Assembly: GCA_937884635.1 (NCBI GenBank)
Contig: CALGBW010000026.1
Span: 1-47,540 of the forward strand
Direction: 5' to 3'
From: an uncultured Chlamydiaceae bacterium
GTDB lineage: Bacteria > Chlamydiota > Chlamydiia > Chlamydiales > Chlamydiaceae
DNA length: 47,540 bases
This document shows, one piece after another, positions 1 to 8,373 of this stretch. Under the pieces are notes generated by a model. That model was given only the letters and a program-made list of their open reading frames with translations. It did not search any database and was not told where the DNA came from. Made by a program: the position numbers and the translations under genes. Each line of letters starts with the position of its first letter. Positions within the stretch are counted from its first letter, which is position 1.

Positions 1-2
1 CT

Positions 3-1178
3 TTGCTTAAGAAAGCTGAGATTGCAGGTGATCGACAAGCATATTTTCGTGCTTTTGATGCGTTTTCTGTTTTGCATTGTAGCTCGTTAGCTCCTTTAGA
101 GTATCTGGGGAAAGCTCTTGTTTATCAAAAATTAGGCGAATATGAAGAAGAAATAAAAAGCCTTTTATTAGCATTACGTCGTTACTCACAACATCCAGAT
201 ATTGAACGCTTAAAAGATTATGTGGTGTATCGCTTCCGAGAAACATTTCATCGACAATACCCCGAATTTTTATTGTTCTTATGGCTTGTTTTGCAATGTT
301 CTCCTGAGAGTATCTTACCTAAGGAAGAAGAGAAGGTTTTAGCTGTTTTACAGGACAAAATAAATAATTCGTTATTCTGTTTCTTAGATATGGCTTCATT
401 AGATTTTCGTTCTTCTAAAATGGAGCTCTTGTTGAGTTATTGGTCTGGGTTTTCTCCTGCTTTGCCGGGATTATTCCAACGAGCTTTAGATTTAAATGAC
501 TACAGAGGAATAGCGGATATTTTTTATGTGGCAGCTGATTTGCATGATTTTGACTTCTTAACTACGTATGAAGAGAAGTTCCGTTGTTATTTATCTGATA
601 AAGTCATTCCAGCTTCTGTATTAGAAATTTCTTCTGAGACAATTTTTACATTTATTTCTTGTTTGCAGGCAGTTGTTAGGGGTGCGGGTGAACAAGCATT
701 GAAAGAAGCTGAGGCATTGCCTTTTGTCTTGTGCGTTTATGTGTTCGATATTTTTGCTAAGTTCTTTTTGTGTGAGGGTGTAGGAGATACATTTTACCAA
801 ACTTTGTTAAGTTTGTCTCATTCGGCACCAACAAAAGTGCGTGACGAATACCTTATTCCTTATCAGATTCAAGCGTGTTTATGGTTAAAAGATGCAGAAA
901 AGGCACGCGATTTATTACAAACTTACCCAGAAGGTTGTTGGCTTAATGATAAGCACCCGATATTTTTCTTGTTTGGGTGTTGGCTGGTTCTTTCTGAAAA
1001 AGATCCTATTTTAGCTCAGGCGCATTTTGCTGGCTGTCGAGATGATGAGATTTCGGTTCATGGATTATTAGCTGCAATGCTAAATAGAGGAGCTTCTTTG
1101 GAGAAAAGGATTTCTTTCCTGGAAAGAGAACGACTACAACAGCAGCAGCGTTTATTCGAATATTGTGGTAGGGATTGA
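3..1178 (+). CDS. C-terminal part of a helical-repeat protein, 5' end cut by window; possibly end of kinase PknD
   Basis: The frame is open to the left edge, so this is the C-terminal 391 codons of a longer gene. The protein is rich in Leu, Phe and Tyr and reads as a string of amphipathic helices of TPR-like character (for example the stretch containing ALVYQKLGEYEEEIKSLLLA near residue 50), with no signal peptide or catalytic motif in view. It is convergent with radA. In other Chlamydia genomes the Ser/Thr kinase gene pknD lies beside radA, so this could be the non-kinase C-terminal half of PknD; that is inference from gene order recalled from memory. The end is odd: just past its stop at 1176-1178, another frame stays open to 1263 and reads like protein (see the entry at 1084). 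The true C-terminus may therefore be displaced by a frameshift. Confidence 0.55.
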   Translation: MLKKAEIAGDRQAYFRAFDAFSVLHCSSLAPLEYLGKALVYQKLGEYEEEIKSLLLALRRYSQHPDIERLKDYVVYRFRETFHRQYPEFLLFLWLVLQCSPESILPKEEEKVLAVLQDKINNSLFCFLDMASLDFRSSKMELLLSYWSGFSPALPGLFQRALDLNDYRGIADIFYVAADLHDFDFLTTYEEKFRCYLSDKVIPASVLEISSETIFTFISCLQAVVRGAGEQALKEAEALPFVLCVYVFDIFAKFFLCEGVGDTFYQTLLSLSHSAPTKVRDEYLIPYQIQACLWLKDAEKARDLLQTYPEGCWLNDKHPIFFLFGCWLVLSEKDPILAQAHFAGCRDDEISVHGLLAAMLNRGASLEKRISFLERERLQQQQRLFEYCGRD

Positions 1179-1263
1179 CATACTCTTACTCCCTAAAGGA
1201 AGTGAGATTCTTGGATTCAAACGTGGCTGCTATGCTGTTTTAGAACGGCATGGTGAAGTATAG
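1084..1263 (+). other. Protein-like open stretch in another frame across the end of the preceding gene
   Basis: After a TAA at 1081-1083 this frame is open to a TAG at 1261-1263. It has no ATG and only a weak GTG at 1165. The part beyond the end of the preceding gene reads VGIDILLLPKGSEILGF followed by KRGCYAVLERHGEV, which is well-formed protein sequence. It may be the real C-terminus of the preceding gene reached by a frameshift, a decayed small gene, or chance. No Shine-Dalgarno sequence supports independent translation. Confidence 0.25.
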
Positions 1264-1315
1264 CTCGTTTCCGTCTTTCAAGGCGTTGAATTGATCATCT
1301 CTTTTTTTCTTAATA

Positions 1316-2695
1316 TTATTTCTCTTGTAACAGCGATATTGCGTTTTTCAGCGTTTTTACACCGATGATTTCAATATTATCAAAATATCTTTTTGAAATA
1401 GTTTTTATTTGTACCTCAGGAATAACAATGCCTTGGAAGCCCATCAATTGACTTTCCTTAATTCGTCTCTCCAAGTGAGTTACGTGGCGAATTTCTCCTC
1501 CTAAGCCGATTTCTCCCGCGAATGTAAATTTTTGTGGAACTAAGCGGTTTTTTAAAGAGGAAATCACAGCTAGAGCTGCACCTAAATCTGCTGAGGGATG
1601 GGTAACTTTAAGCCCTCCGGCAATAGAGAGAAATACATCAGAAGAATATAGTTTTACATGAGCACGTTTTTCTAATACTGCAAGGAGTAAGGAGAATCGA
1701 TTAGAGTCAAACCCTGTAGTTTTACGAATAGGGTTTGTGAATGGAGTGGGAGACACTAAGGCTTGAACTTCCACTAAAAAGGCTTCAGAACCATCTATGA
1801 TAGGGGTAATGGCAGACCCTGATATGTCTGTTACCTTTTCTTGAAGAAAGAGACCAGACGGATTAGCGATCTCTTTTAGTCCATCACCATGCATCGCCAT
1901 AATCAGGAGTTCATTGGTTGGCCCAAAACGATTCTTTATAGAACGTAGCATGCGGTAGTTTACGTGTGAATTCCCTTCAAAGTATAAGACTGTATCTACT
2001 AGATGCTCTAAGACTCTAGGACCAGCAATTTCTCCGGATTTGGTTACATGACCAATAACAAATGTTGTGATGTGTCGTTGTTTTGCTATTCGCATGATTT
2101 CGGCTGTAGTCTCTCGTACTTGTGCTACAGAACCCGGAGCAGCGTGTAGAGTTGGCGAGAATATGATTTGAATAGAATCAATAACTAGAATATCAGGAGA
2201 TAGGATGTCTATCTGCTGTTTGATTAATTCTAAATTCGTTTCAGGATATAGGTAGATGGAGGGATGGTTAACACCAAGGCGTTTAGCTCGCATGGATGTT
2301 TGAGAGACAGATTCTTCTCCACAGATGTATAGAATTTTATAACCTTTTTGGGCGAGTCTGGCTGTTGTTTGCAGTAGAAGAGTAGATTTGCCTATTCCAG
2401 GGTCTCCACCTATAAGGGAAAGGCTACCTTTGACTGCACCGCCTCCTAAGATTCTATCCCAACCCGAGAAACCGCTACTTAAACGGTCTTCTTCTTTTAT
2501 TTGCACTTCACTGAGGGAGATAGGTTGCGCTGTCGATACGAAGTTGGGATAGCTACTAGTGGGGGGTGAAGAAATCGGTTCTTCTACAAGCGTGTTCCAT
2601 TCTAGACAACTTGGACATTGACCAAGCCATTTAGGCGTATTACCTCCACATGCGGAGCATGCCCAATGTGTTTTAATTTTTGTTGTCATATGCAT
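1316..2695 (-). CDS. radA: DNA repair protein RadA (Sms)
   Basis: RadA is a RecA-like ATPase that helps process branched recombination intermediates in the cytoplasm. The 459-residue protein has the expected order: an N-terminal four-Cys zinc finger (C13-x2-C16 and C27-x2-C30), a Walker A motif GGDPGIGKST near residues 97-106, the RadA-specific KNRFG motif near residue 253, and a C-terminal Lon-protease-like domain without need for proteolysis. Length is normal for the family (about 450-460). The start is either the ATG at 2695 or the in-frame ATG two codons later (2689); neither has a clear ribosome-binding site. The 5' end overlaps the 3' end of rnc by 23 bp on the same strand, so the two are probably co-transcribed and translationally coupled. 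Confidence 0.96.
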   Translation of the reverse strand: MHMTTKIKTHWACSACGGNTPKWLGQCPSCLEWNTLVEEPISSPPTSSYPNFVSTAQPISLSEVQIKEEDRLSSGFSGWDRILGGGAVKGSLSLIGGDPGIGKSTLLLQTTARLAQKGYKILYICGEESVSQTSMRAKRLGVNHPSIYLYPETNLELIKQQIDILSPDILVIDSIQIIFSPTLHAAPGSVAQVRETTAEIMRIAKQRHITTFVIGHVTKSGEIAGPRVLEHLVDTVLYFEGNSHVNYRMLRSIKNRFGPTNELLIMAMHGDGLKEIANPSGLFLQEKVTDISGSAITPIIDGSEAFLVEVQALVSPTPFTNPIRKTTGFDSNRFSLLLAVLEKRAHVKLYSSDVFLSIAGGLKVTHPSADLGAALAVISSLKNRLVPQKFTFAGEIGLGGEIRHVTHLERRIKESQLMGFQGIVIPEVQIKTISKRYFDNIEIIGVKTLKNAISLLQEK

Positions 2696-3377
2696 TCAAG
2701 GCTTGTTGTGCAGCGAGTTTTTCCGCTTCTTTTTTAGAAGTAGCTATTCCTTCTCCCCATATTTTACCATTGACCAACACTTGGACATGATACCCTTTGG
2801 CGCCAGATTCAAGATGAATAGAAGTAGCTTCATATATAGGTAAGGTTTCTTTATTTTTTTGTGTGAACTGTTGCAAGCGATTTTTAGGATTTCCCAACAT
2901 AAGAGGTAAAATATCGGATTTAGAAGGAAGTAGGGGGATCACAATTTGTCGAACAGGGGCGATTCCACCATCAAGATACACGGCTCCTAATATAGCTTCA
3001 AAAAGATTGGCGTAGGCTGATGTTTGTCCTCTAGCGCTTAAAAGCTTTTCCCCACATCCTAAAAGAAGGTGAGAGCCAATCCCTAATTGATTGGTGTAGT
3101 TGCAACAGGAAGTGGCGTTGACAAGAGCAGCGCGAGCTGTGGATAGAGACCCTTCATCCATAGAGGGGAAAAGCAGAAATAAGTGTTCTGTAACGAGTAA
3201 ACCTAGGACCGCATCGCCCAAAAATTCTAATCGTTCGTTATCTTCTTGAAGAGCTGCTTCGTTTTTGTAAGAAGGGTGAATTAGAGCTGTTAGGAGAAGT
3301 TTTGGGTGGGAAAAACAAAAATTGAGTTTTCTTTCCACTTCTTTAATGTCAACAATATCAACTAAATCTCTTTGCAT
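2673..3377 (-). CDS. rnc: Ribonuclease III
   Basis: RNase III cleaves double-stranded RNA during rRNA and mRNA processing. The 234-residue protein shows the signature NERLEFLGDAVLGL at about residues 47-60, which carries the Mg-binding Glu and Asp, then a second acidic helix (NLFEAILGAVYLDGG near residue 125) and a C-terminal double-stranded-RNA-binding domain (about residues 157-227, with the GxGxSKKEAEKLAAQQAL-type end). Length matches the bacterial family. It is the first gene of a minus-strand pair with radA. Its upstream 400-bp gap contains a hairpin (3403-3434) and an AT-rich perfect palindrome (3541-3561). Confidence 0.96.
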   Translation of the reverse strand: MQRDLVDIVDIKEVERKLNFCFSHPKLLLTALIHPSYKNEAALQEDNERLEFLGDAVLGLLVTEHLFLLFPSMDEGSLSTARAALVNATSCCNYTNQLGIGSHLLLGCGEKLLSARGQTSAYANLFEAILGAVYLDGGIAPVRQIVIPLLPSKSDILPLMLGNPKNRLQQFTQKNKETLPIYEATSIHLESGAKGYHVQVLVNGKIWGEGIATSKKEAEKLAAQQALNAYDNKN

Positions 3378-3402
3378 AGTACGTATTTGATCTTGTCATT
3401 TT

Positions 3403-3434
3403 ATGTTCCCGAGTTTCAATCTATTCAGGAACAT
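3403..3434. repeat. 7-bp inverted repeat upstream of rnc
   Basis: ATGTTCC and GGAACAT form a perfect 7-bp inverted repeat with an 18-nt spacer, ending 26 bp upstream of the rnc start codon. It could be an RNA hairpin in the rnc leader. In many bacteria rnc mRNA leaders are hairpins cut by RNase III itself, so autoregulation is a possible role, but that is inference. Confidence 0.4.
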
Positions 3435-3540
3435 GAAGTTGGATGGGGTATATGCTACACACTATACACACATTTGCTTGGATGTAAATGTTTTTAGTGT
3501 TTTGTAAGATTAAAATTCCAATTATCTTTAGCCTATTAAG

Positions 3541-3561
3541 ATAAAATTATAATAATTTTAT
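3541..3561. repeat. Perfect AT-rich palindrome
   Basis: ATAAAATTAT, one central A, then ATAATTTTAT: two perfect 10-bp arms built only from A and T. It lies in the middle of the divergent region. It may be an operator, an UP-like element or simply low-complexity AT sequence. Confidence 0.4.
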
Positions 3562-3777
3562 TTTTGAATAGATTTTGGATGACATTAGTTTTTATTTTTC
3601 CTGATCATCAACTCTGACTGCCGTAGTGTCTAAGGGACTTGCTCGGAAAAAATAGCTAGTAACTTCGTCTTCCGAAAAAATCGTTTTTTTGCCATTTTAT
3701 CGGGGAAATTGTTTTAGTTGGTTTGTGTAATCACTCTTCTAGAACTGAGTCTCGTTTCCAAATAATAAGAAAAAGAT

Positions 3778-4239
3778 ATGAAAGCAGTCCTGCATTTAGA
3801 ACACCTGCGTTATTTTCACAATCATGGTCATATTTTATTTGAAGGACTGATTCCGGCTAAAGAAGGTCTTGAATTAGAGGAAAGGTTACGTGCTTTCGTT
3901 AAGCAAATGTCTAAAGACCAGGCGGATATTAGATGGCGAGAGAATATGTTTCGCTCCGTTCCAGAGGTTGGAGCTGTAGTTAAAAAGCGTAGGTTGGGTT
4001 TGTTTGCTGCGGAGCTTGCCCACCGACCTAAGGTGTCTTTAGTTAAAGATTTTTGGTTGCTTCCCGGTGAAGAGGTCCCCTATGGTGCGGAGGATTGTCA
4101 GCTCGTTGTGTTCCTTTCAGGGGAGCGTTCTGGACAAGGTATATTTTTTATCGAAGAATTGTCCCATCCTGACGTGTCAGTTTTGCAGAAGGGAGAGACA
4201 GCTCTTCTTCTTGCTTTTGCTTCTTCTGAGCCACGTTAG
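3778..4239 (+). CDS. CT296-like protein (once called DcrA)
   Basis: A 153-residue cytosolic protein with no signal peptide or membrane segment. Its position between rnc and the phosphohexomutase gene matches CT296 of C. trachomatis. CT296 was first reported as an iron-responsive regulator (DcrA), and a later crystal structure found a fold related to Fe(II)/2-oxoglutarate-dependent enzymes without the full metal-binding set. I see scattered His residues (HLEHLRYFHNHGH near the N-terminus) but cannot show a complete 2-His-1-carboxylate triad. The ATG at 3778 is preceded by an A-rich stretch (AATAAGAAAAAGAT) rather than a strong Shine-Dalgarno. The identification rests on gene order and length, and the function remains unclear. 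Confidence 0.75.
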   Translation: MKAVLHLEHLRYFHNHGHILFEGLIPAKEGLELEERLRAFVKQMSKDQADIRWRENMFRSVPEVGAVVKKRRLGLFAAELAHRPKVSLVKDFWLLPGEEVPYGAEDCQLVVFLSGERSGQGIFFIEELSHPDVSVLQKGETALLLAFASSEPR

Positions 4240-4363
4240 TTTTTCTACTGTCGTTATAGATTATATCTGACAAGTTTAATCTTGAATATCATTCGATGAA
4301 ACTGTTACAAACCCTGTTGATTCTAGGTGTCATCACCTAATGGCTTAGTGAAGGGAGTTTCAT

Positions 4364-6163
4364 ATGCAAGAGGTTCGAGAAAGGATAGAAAAACTTTACG
4401 ATGCAACGGTCGTAAGTAACATTCTTTCTTGGTTACAAGATGGTTGCTCTTCAGAAGATCGAGAACAATTTCTTCAACTTCTAGATCATGATCCCGAAAG
4501 TTTGAAAGAACTATTTAGCAAAAGCTTAGAGTTTGGCACGGCAGGTTTACGTAGCCTCATTGGGATAGGAACAAATCGAATTAATATATTTAGCGTCCGT
4601 AAGGCTACACAAAGTTTAAGTTCGGTGCTACGTAAGAAGTATGGGGAGACTTCCCAATTGTCGGTCGTAGTGGGGTATGATACTAGGAATTTTTCCCTAA
4701 CATTTGCCCAGGAGGCGGCTAAAGTATTGGCTGCCAACCAAATACACGCATTACTCTTTCAGCGTCCTGAACCTTTGGCTATGGTGTCCTTTCTTGTCCG
4801 ACAAGAAAAGGCTGCAGCGGGGATCATGATTACCGCTTCCCACAATCCGCCAGCATATAATGGATATAAAGTTTATATGGCTTCTGGTGGACAAGTCTTG
4901 CCTCCTATGGATCGGGAGATCATGATGGAGTTTGCCCTGGTAGAGAAGATACGGGTTGTTGAGTCTTTAGAGAATCCGTATATCCATATATTAGGAAAAG
5001 ACCAAGAAGATCGTTACGTAGAGGCTGTTCGTGAGCTGCAACTTTATCCTCAGGACAATCAGTTTTCCGGAGCTATGTTGCAAGTAGGGTATTCTCCTCT
5101 GCATGGCACTGGACGTTTTTTAGTTCCAGCTATTTTACAAGACTGGGGATTTTCTTCTATTTCTTGCGTTGCAAAGCAGATGGTACCGGATGGGGATTTT
5201 TCTACGGTAAGAACCCCTAATCCGGAAGAAGTTGAAGCTTTGACTTTAGGTATAGAGCAACTGATTAGTCAAAAACAGGATATCTTTATCGCAACAGACC
5301 CAGATTCTGATCGTTTGGGGGTGGTGTGTTTAGCAGATGGGGAACCTTATGTCCTGAACGGAAATCAAATTGCGTGTTTGTTGGCTGATCATATTTTGCG
5401 TGCGTTATCGCAGAAACATCTTTTAGATTTTAAGGATAAACTAGTTAAAAGTTTGGTCACTACAGAGATGCTTGTTGCAATCGCAGAGCATTACGGAGCG
5501 GATCTTGTAAATGTCGCAACAGGGTTTAAGTATATAGGACAAAAAATAGAGGAATGGAAGACAGGGCCGAATCGTTATTGCTTTGGTGCCGAGGAATCTT
5601 ATGGATATTTGTACGGATCTTTAGTCGAGGATAAAGATGCTGTTAGTACTTCTGCACTGCTAGTAGAAATGGCTTTGCAGTATAAATTACGGGGCAAAAC
5701 ATTACGAGATGCTATTTTAGATTTGTATGAAACGCATGGGTATTTTCTTAATAAAACAGAGTCAATTGCGTTTTCTTCAGATATGAAGGAGCAAGTGCAA
5801 AAGTTTTTGACGCACTTAGAAAACGCCGATCTACGGAATTTTGTTTTAGGACCTCGTAAGTTGGAAAGATTCGAGAATTATGCAGAAGGGGTAGGTATTT
5901 GTTTGCGTTCGGGAAATTCTTATGCGTTAACCCTACCAAAAACATCCATGTTTTGTTATTACTTCGAAAGGGGTAAGGTGGTCGTACGTCCTTCGGGAAC
6001 TGAGCCTAAAATTAAACTCTATTTTGAAATAGTAAATCCTTATTCTGATAAAGCTCCAGATCTAGATGCAAAAAAACAAAGAGAAAGGGAGTCTACGGTT
6101 GTTTTAGAAGAGTTTATGCATGCATTTAGACAGATCTTTATCTTTCCTTTTTTTCCTCATTAG
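4364..6163 (+). CDS. Phosphoglucomutase/phosphomannomutase family enzyme
   Basis: An alpha-D-phosphohexomutase that moves phosphate between C1 and C6 of a hexose phosphate through a phosphoserine. The 599-residue protein has all four family signatures in order: FGTAGLRSLIGIGTNRIN (about 58-75), the catalytic TASHNPPAYNGYKVY with S159, the metal-binding loop DPDSDRLGV, the sugar-binding GAEESYGY, and the phosphate-binding RPSGTEPKIKLYFE near the C-terminus. The length fits the long phosphomannomutase/PGM subgroup. It corresponds to the gene named mrsA or pgm next to sodM in Chlamydia. It may serve glycogen metabolism or nucleotide-sugar supply; specificity cannot be read from sequence. The start ATG at 4364 follows an AGGGAG ribosome-binding site. 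Confidence 0.92.
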   Translation: MQEVRERIEKLYDATVVSNILSWLQDGCSSEDREQFLQLLDHDPESLKELFSKSLEFGTAGLRSLIGIGTNRINIFSVRKATQSLSSVLRKKYGETSQLSVVVGYDTRNFSLTFAQEAAKVLAANQIHALLFQRPEPLAMVSFLVRQEKAAAGIMITASHNPPAYNGYKVYMASGGQVLPPMDREIMMEFALVEKIRVVESLENPYIHILGKDQEDRYVEAVRELQLYPQDNQFSGAMLQVGYSPLHGTGRFLVPAILQDWGFSSISCVAKQMVPDGDFSTVRTPNPEEVEALTLGIEQLISQKQDIFIATDPDSDRLGVVCLADGEPYVLNGNQIACLLADHILRALSQKHLLDFKDKLVKSLVTTEMLVAIAEHYGADLVNVATGFKYIGQKIEEWKTGPNRYCFGAEESYGYLYGSLVEDKDAVSTSALLVEMALQYKLRGKTLRDAILDLYETHGYFLNKTESIAFSSDMKEQVQKFLTHLENADLRNFVLGPRKLERFENYAEGVGICLRSGNSYALTLPKTSMFCYYFERGKVVVRPSGTEPKIKLYFEIVNPYSDKAPDLDAKKQRERESTVVLEEFMHAFRQIFIFPFFPH

Positions 6164-6284
6164 CGGTATCCTGCGCTCACTTAAGAACAATGAGAAGAAT
6201 GTTTCCGTTTGGCATCCTATGATAGGCAGTTTTTAGAGCCCACGATAGGAGACAGAGCCTTTATTGGAATGTACGAGGTATGTC

Positions 6285-6902
6285 ATGGCATTTACTTTTT
6301 ATACTCTTCCCGAATTACCTTACGATTATGATGCATTAGAACCAGTGATTAGTGCAGAAATTATGCAACTGCACCATCAGAAACATCATCAGGGATATAT
6401 CAATAATCTGAATGAAGCATTGAAAAAGCTAGAAGTAGTAACGACCCAACAAGACTTAACAAGTTTAGTTGCTCTGGAACCTGCTCTACGTTTCAACGGC
6501 GGGGGACATATTAATCACTCTTTATTTTGGGAAATGCTTGTTCCACCAAGTCAAGGCGGTGGTCAACCACCTAAGCATGAGCTATTGGCTATGATTGAAA
6601 AATTCTGGGGAACCTTCGATCAATTCTTAAAACAATTTATTGAGTTCTCTGTGGCTATTCAGGGGTCAGGTTGGGGTTGGTTAGCGTTCTGTCCTAAGAA
6701 AAAAGAATTGTCTTTACGTGCGACAGCTAACCAAGACCCTCTTGAGGCGACGACTGGGTTGATTCCTTTATTAGGAGTAGATGTCTGGGAGCACGCTTAT
6801 TATTTGCAATATAAAAATGTTCGTTTAGATTATTTAAAGGCATTTCCACAAATAATTAATTGGCATTATATAGAGAAACGCTTTTCTGAACTTACTAAGT
6901 AG
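6285..6902 (+). CDS. sodM: Superoxide dismutase, Fe/Mn family
   Basis: Converts superoxide to hydrogen peroxide and oxygen in the cytoplasm. The protein of 205 residues contains the four metal ligands in their usual motifs: His in LHHQKHHQGYINNL, His in HINHSLFWEML, and Asp and His in DVWEHAYYLQYKN. The ATG at 6285 (MAFTFYTLPELPYDYDAL) is preferred because GAGG at 6274-6277 lies seven bases upstream and because Fe/Mn SODs begin with this proline- and tyrosine-rich segment; the frame is open for seven codons further upstream. It is followed by an inverted repeat (6911-6948) and then accD. The choice between Fe and Mn cannot be made from sequence alone. Confidence 0.95.
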   Translation: MAFTFYTLPELPYDYDALEPVISAEIMQLHHQKHHQGYINNLNEALKKLEVVTTQQDLTSLVALEPALRFNGGGHINHSLFWEMLVPPSQGGGQPPKHELLAMIEKFWGTFDQFLKQFIEFSVAIQGSGWGWLAFCPKKKELSLRATANQDPLEATTGLIPLLGVDVWEHAYYLQYKNVRLDYLKAFPQIINWHYIEKRFSELTK

Positions 6903-6910
6903 GTTTTATT

Positions 6911-6948
6911 CTTGAAAAAGATAATTTTTTAAATTAAAATTTTTCAAG
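6911..6948. repeat. 9-bp inverted repeat between sodM and accD
   Basis: CTTGAAAAA (6911-6919) and TTTTTCAAG (6940-6948) are perfect 9-bp arms around an AT-rich 20-nt spacer. It is not followed by a T-run, so it is not a classical terminator. It lies 12 bp before the accD ribosome-binding site and could be a 5'-leader hairpin or operator. Confidence 0.45.
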
Positions 6949-6969
6949 GTTTGTCTATTTGGAGGCCCT

Positions 6970-7893
6970 TTGAGACTGTTTTCTTCTGATAAACCCAAAA
7001 TTAAGGTCCAAAAGATCAAAGCGGATGGATACAGTGGGTGGTTGAAATGCACCTCTTGTTATGAGATGATTCATGCCAATGAGCTTAGTCAAAATGATAA
7101 CTGCTGTCCCAAGTGCTCCTATCACTATAGGATGAGCGCGGGGGAACGAGTCAAGTCTTTGGCTGATGCGGGATCTTGGGAGCCTCTATACTCTGAGTTA
7201 AAGTCTCAGGATCCTTTACAATTTGTTGATACAGAGCCATATCCTAAGCGCTTGGAACGTGCTCGTCAAAGCTCTCCTAATAGTGAGGGCATCTTAGTGG
7301 GAAGATGCCTCCTGGGGGGGCATGCTATTGCACTAGCTGTCATGGATTTTGGCTTCATGGCGGGATCTATGGGGGCTGTTGTTGGAGAGAAGCTAACTCG
7401 TCTTATAGAGGATGCGATTGCAAATGAGCTTCCTCTTATCATTGTGAGCGCTTCTGGGGGTGCTCGTATGCAGGAATCGGTTTTTTCTCTTATGCAAATG
7501 GCTAAAACATCTGCAGCATTAGCAAAGTTACATGAAGCTGGCCTTCCTTATATTTCTGTATTAACGAATCCAACTTCTGGTGGGGTGACTGCATCTTTTG
7601 CCTCTCTAGGTGATGTCATTATTGCTGAGCCTAAGGCATTGATTTGTTTTGCCGGACCACGAGTGGTAGCACAGGTACTTGGAGAAGACCTTCCCGAAGG
7701 GGCGCAAAAATCAGAATTTTTGCTAGAACATGGAATGATTGATAAGGTTGTTGATCGTAAGCTTTTGAAAAGCACTCTTCAGAGCCTTCTCGATTACTTT
7801 TGTTCGCAAAGTTATACTGGAAATAACAAATCTAAAGGCTCTATCTCCTCTTCATTAAAAGAAATTTTTTTATTGACTAGCGATGGTGAATAG
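6970..7893 (+). CDS. accD: Acetyl-CoA carboxylase carboxyltransferase subunit beta
   Basis: AccD with AccA forms the carboxyltransferase that makes malonyl-CoA for fatty acid synthesis; the accA gene is not in this window. The 307-residue protein has the N-terminal four-Cys zinc ribbon (CTSC about 27-30 and CPKC about 46-49) and a crotonase-like carboxyltransferase domain with the ASGGARMQE oxyanion motif and TNPTSGGVTASFA. Length is normal. The start is a TTG at 6970, chosen because GGAGG ends four bases upstream and the N-terminus reads MRLFSSDKPKI as in relatives; no ATG is available in frame before the zinc ribbon. It is followed at 41 bp by dut. Confidence 0.95.
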   Translation: MRLFSSDKPKIKVQKIKADGYSGWLKCTSCYEMIHANELSQNDNCCPKCSYHYRMSAGERVKSLADAGSWEPLYSELKSQDPLQFVDTEPYPKRLERARQSSPNSEGILVGRCLLGGHAIALAVMDFGFMAGSMGAVVGEKLTRLIEDAIANELPLIIVSASGGARMQESVFSLMQMAKTSAALAKLHEAGLPYISVLTNPTSGGVTASFASLGDVIIAEPKALICFAGPRVVAQVLGEDLPEGAQKSEFLLEHGMIDKVVDRKLLKSTLQSLLDYFCSQSYTGNNKSKGSISSSLKEIFLLTSDGE

Positions 7894-7934
7894 CACATCA
7901 TTCCTGGTTTTCAAGATACTAACGAGCTAATTTT

Positions 7935-8372
7935 ATGACGATATTATGCAAGTTGAAGTCCAGAGCGAATCTTCCTAGGTATGCAACTAAAGGGGCTGCT
8001 GGAGCGGATATCTGTGCAAACATAGAAGAACCGATAGCTCTTTTGCCTGGGCAACGTATTTTGGTTCCTACAGGTCTTGTTTTGGAGATACCTGAGGGTT
8101 ATGAGGTCCAAGTTCGTCCGAGGAGCGGCTTGGCATTGAAATACGGAGTTACGGTGTTGAATGCTCCGGGTACGATAGATTCTGATTATCGTGGAGAGAT
8201 TGGGGTTATTCTGATTAATTTGGGAGAGCAAACGTTTGTTATAGAGCCAGGTATGCGAATAGCCCAATTAGTTGTTGCATCAGTTTGCCAAATGCATTTC
8301 ATATCCACAGAAGAAGAATTAGTTTCCACAGAACGTGGGAGCGGGGGTTTTGGCCATACTGGAGAGCGATAG
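7935..8372 (+). CDS. dut: Deoxyuridine 5'-triphosphate nucleotidohydrolase (dUTPase)
   Basis: Hydrolyses dUTP to dUMP and pyrophosphate, keeping uracil out of DNA and supplying dTMP synthesis. The 145-residue trimeric-type enzyme shows all five conserved motifs: AAGADICA (1), RPRSGLALK (2), GVTVLNAPGTIDSDYRGEIG with the catalytic Asp (3), GMRIAQLVV (4) and the P-loop-like RGSGGFGHTG at the C-terminus (5). Length is normal. Its stop is one base before the start of the first ptsN gene, so dut-ptsN-ptsN are probably translated from one message. Confidence 0.97.
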   Translation: MTILCKLKSRANLPRYATKGAAGADICANIEEPIALLPGQRILVPTGLVLEIPEGYEVQVRPRSGLALKYGVTVLNAPGTIDSDYRGEIGVILINLGEQTFVIEPGMRIAQLVVASVCQMHFISTEEELVSTERGSGGFGHTGER

Positions 8373-8373
8373 C

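Larger units (their letters stand above)
3378..3777. promoter_or_regulatory. Divergent intergenic region between rnc and the CT296-like gene
   Basis: This 400-bp AT-rich stretch separates two divergent genes and must hold both promoters. No convincing ORF or RNA gene is seen. Two inverted repeats stand out: ATGTTCC (3403-3409) with GGAACAT (3428-3434), placed about 25 bp before the rnc start, and a perfect 10-bp AT palindrome at 3541-3561. I could not pick a -35/-10 pair with confidence. Confidence 0.4.

Noticed and set aside
7944..8267. 107-codon minus-strand ORF inside dut
   Set aside because: It lies wholly antisense to a complete dUTPase with all five motifs and has no ribosome-binding site.
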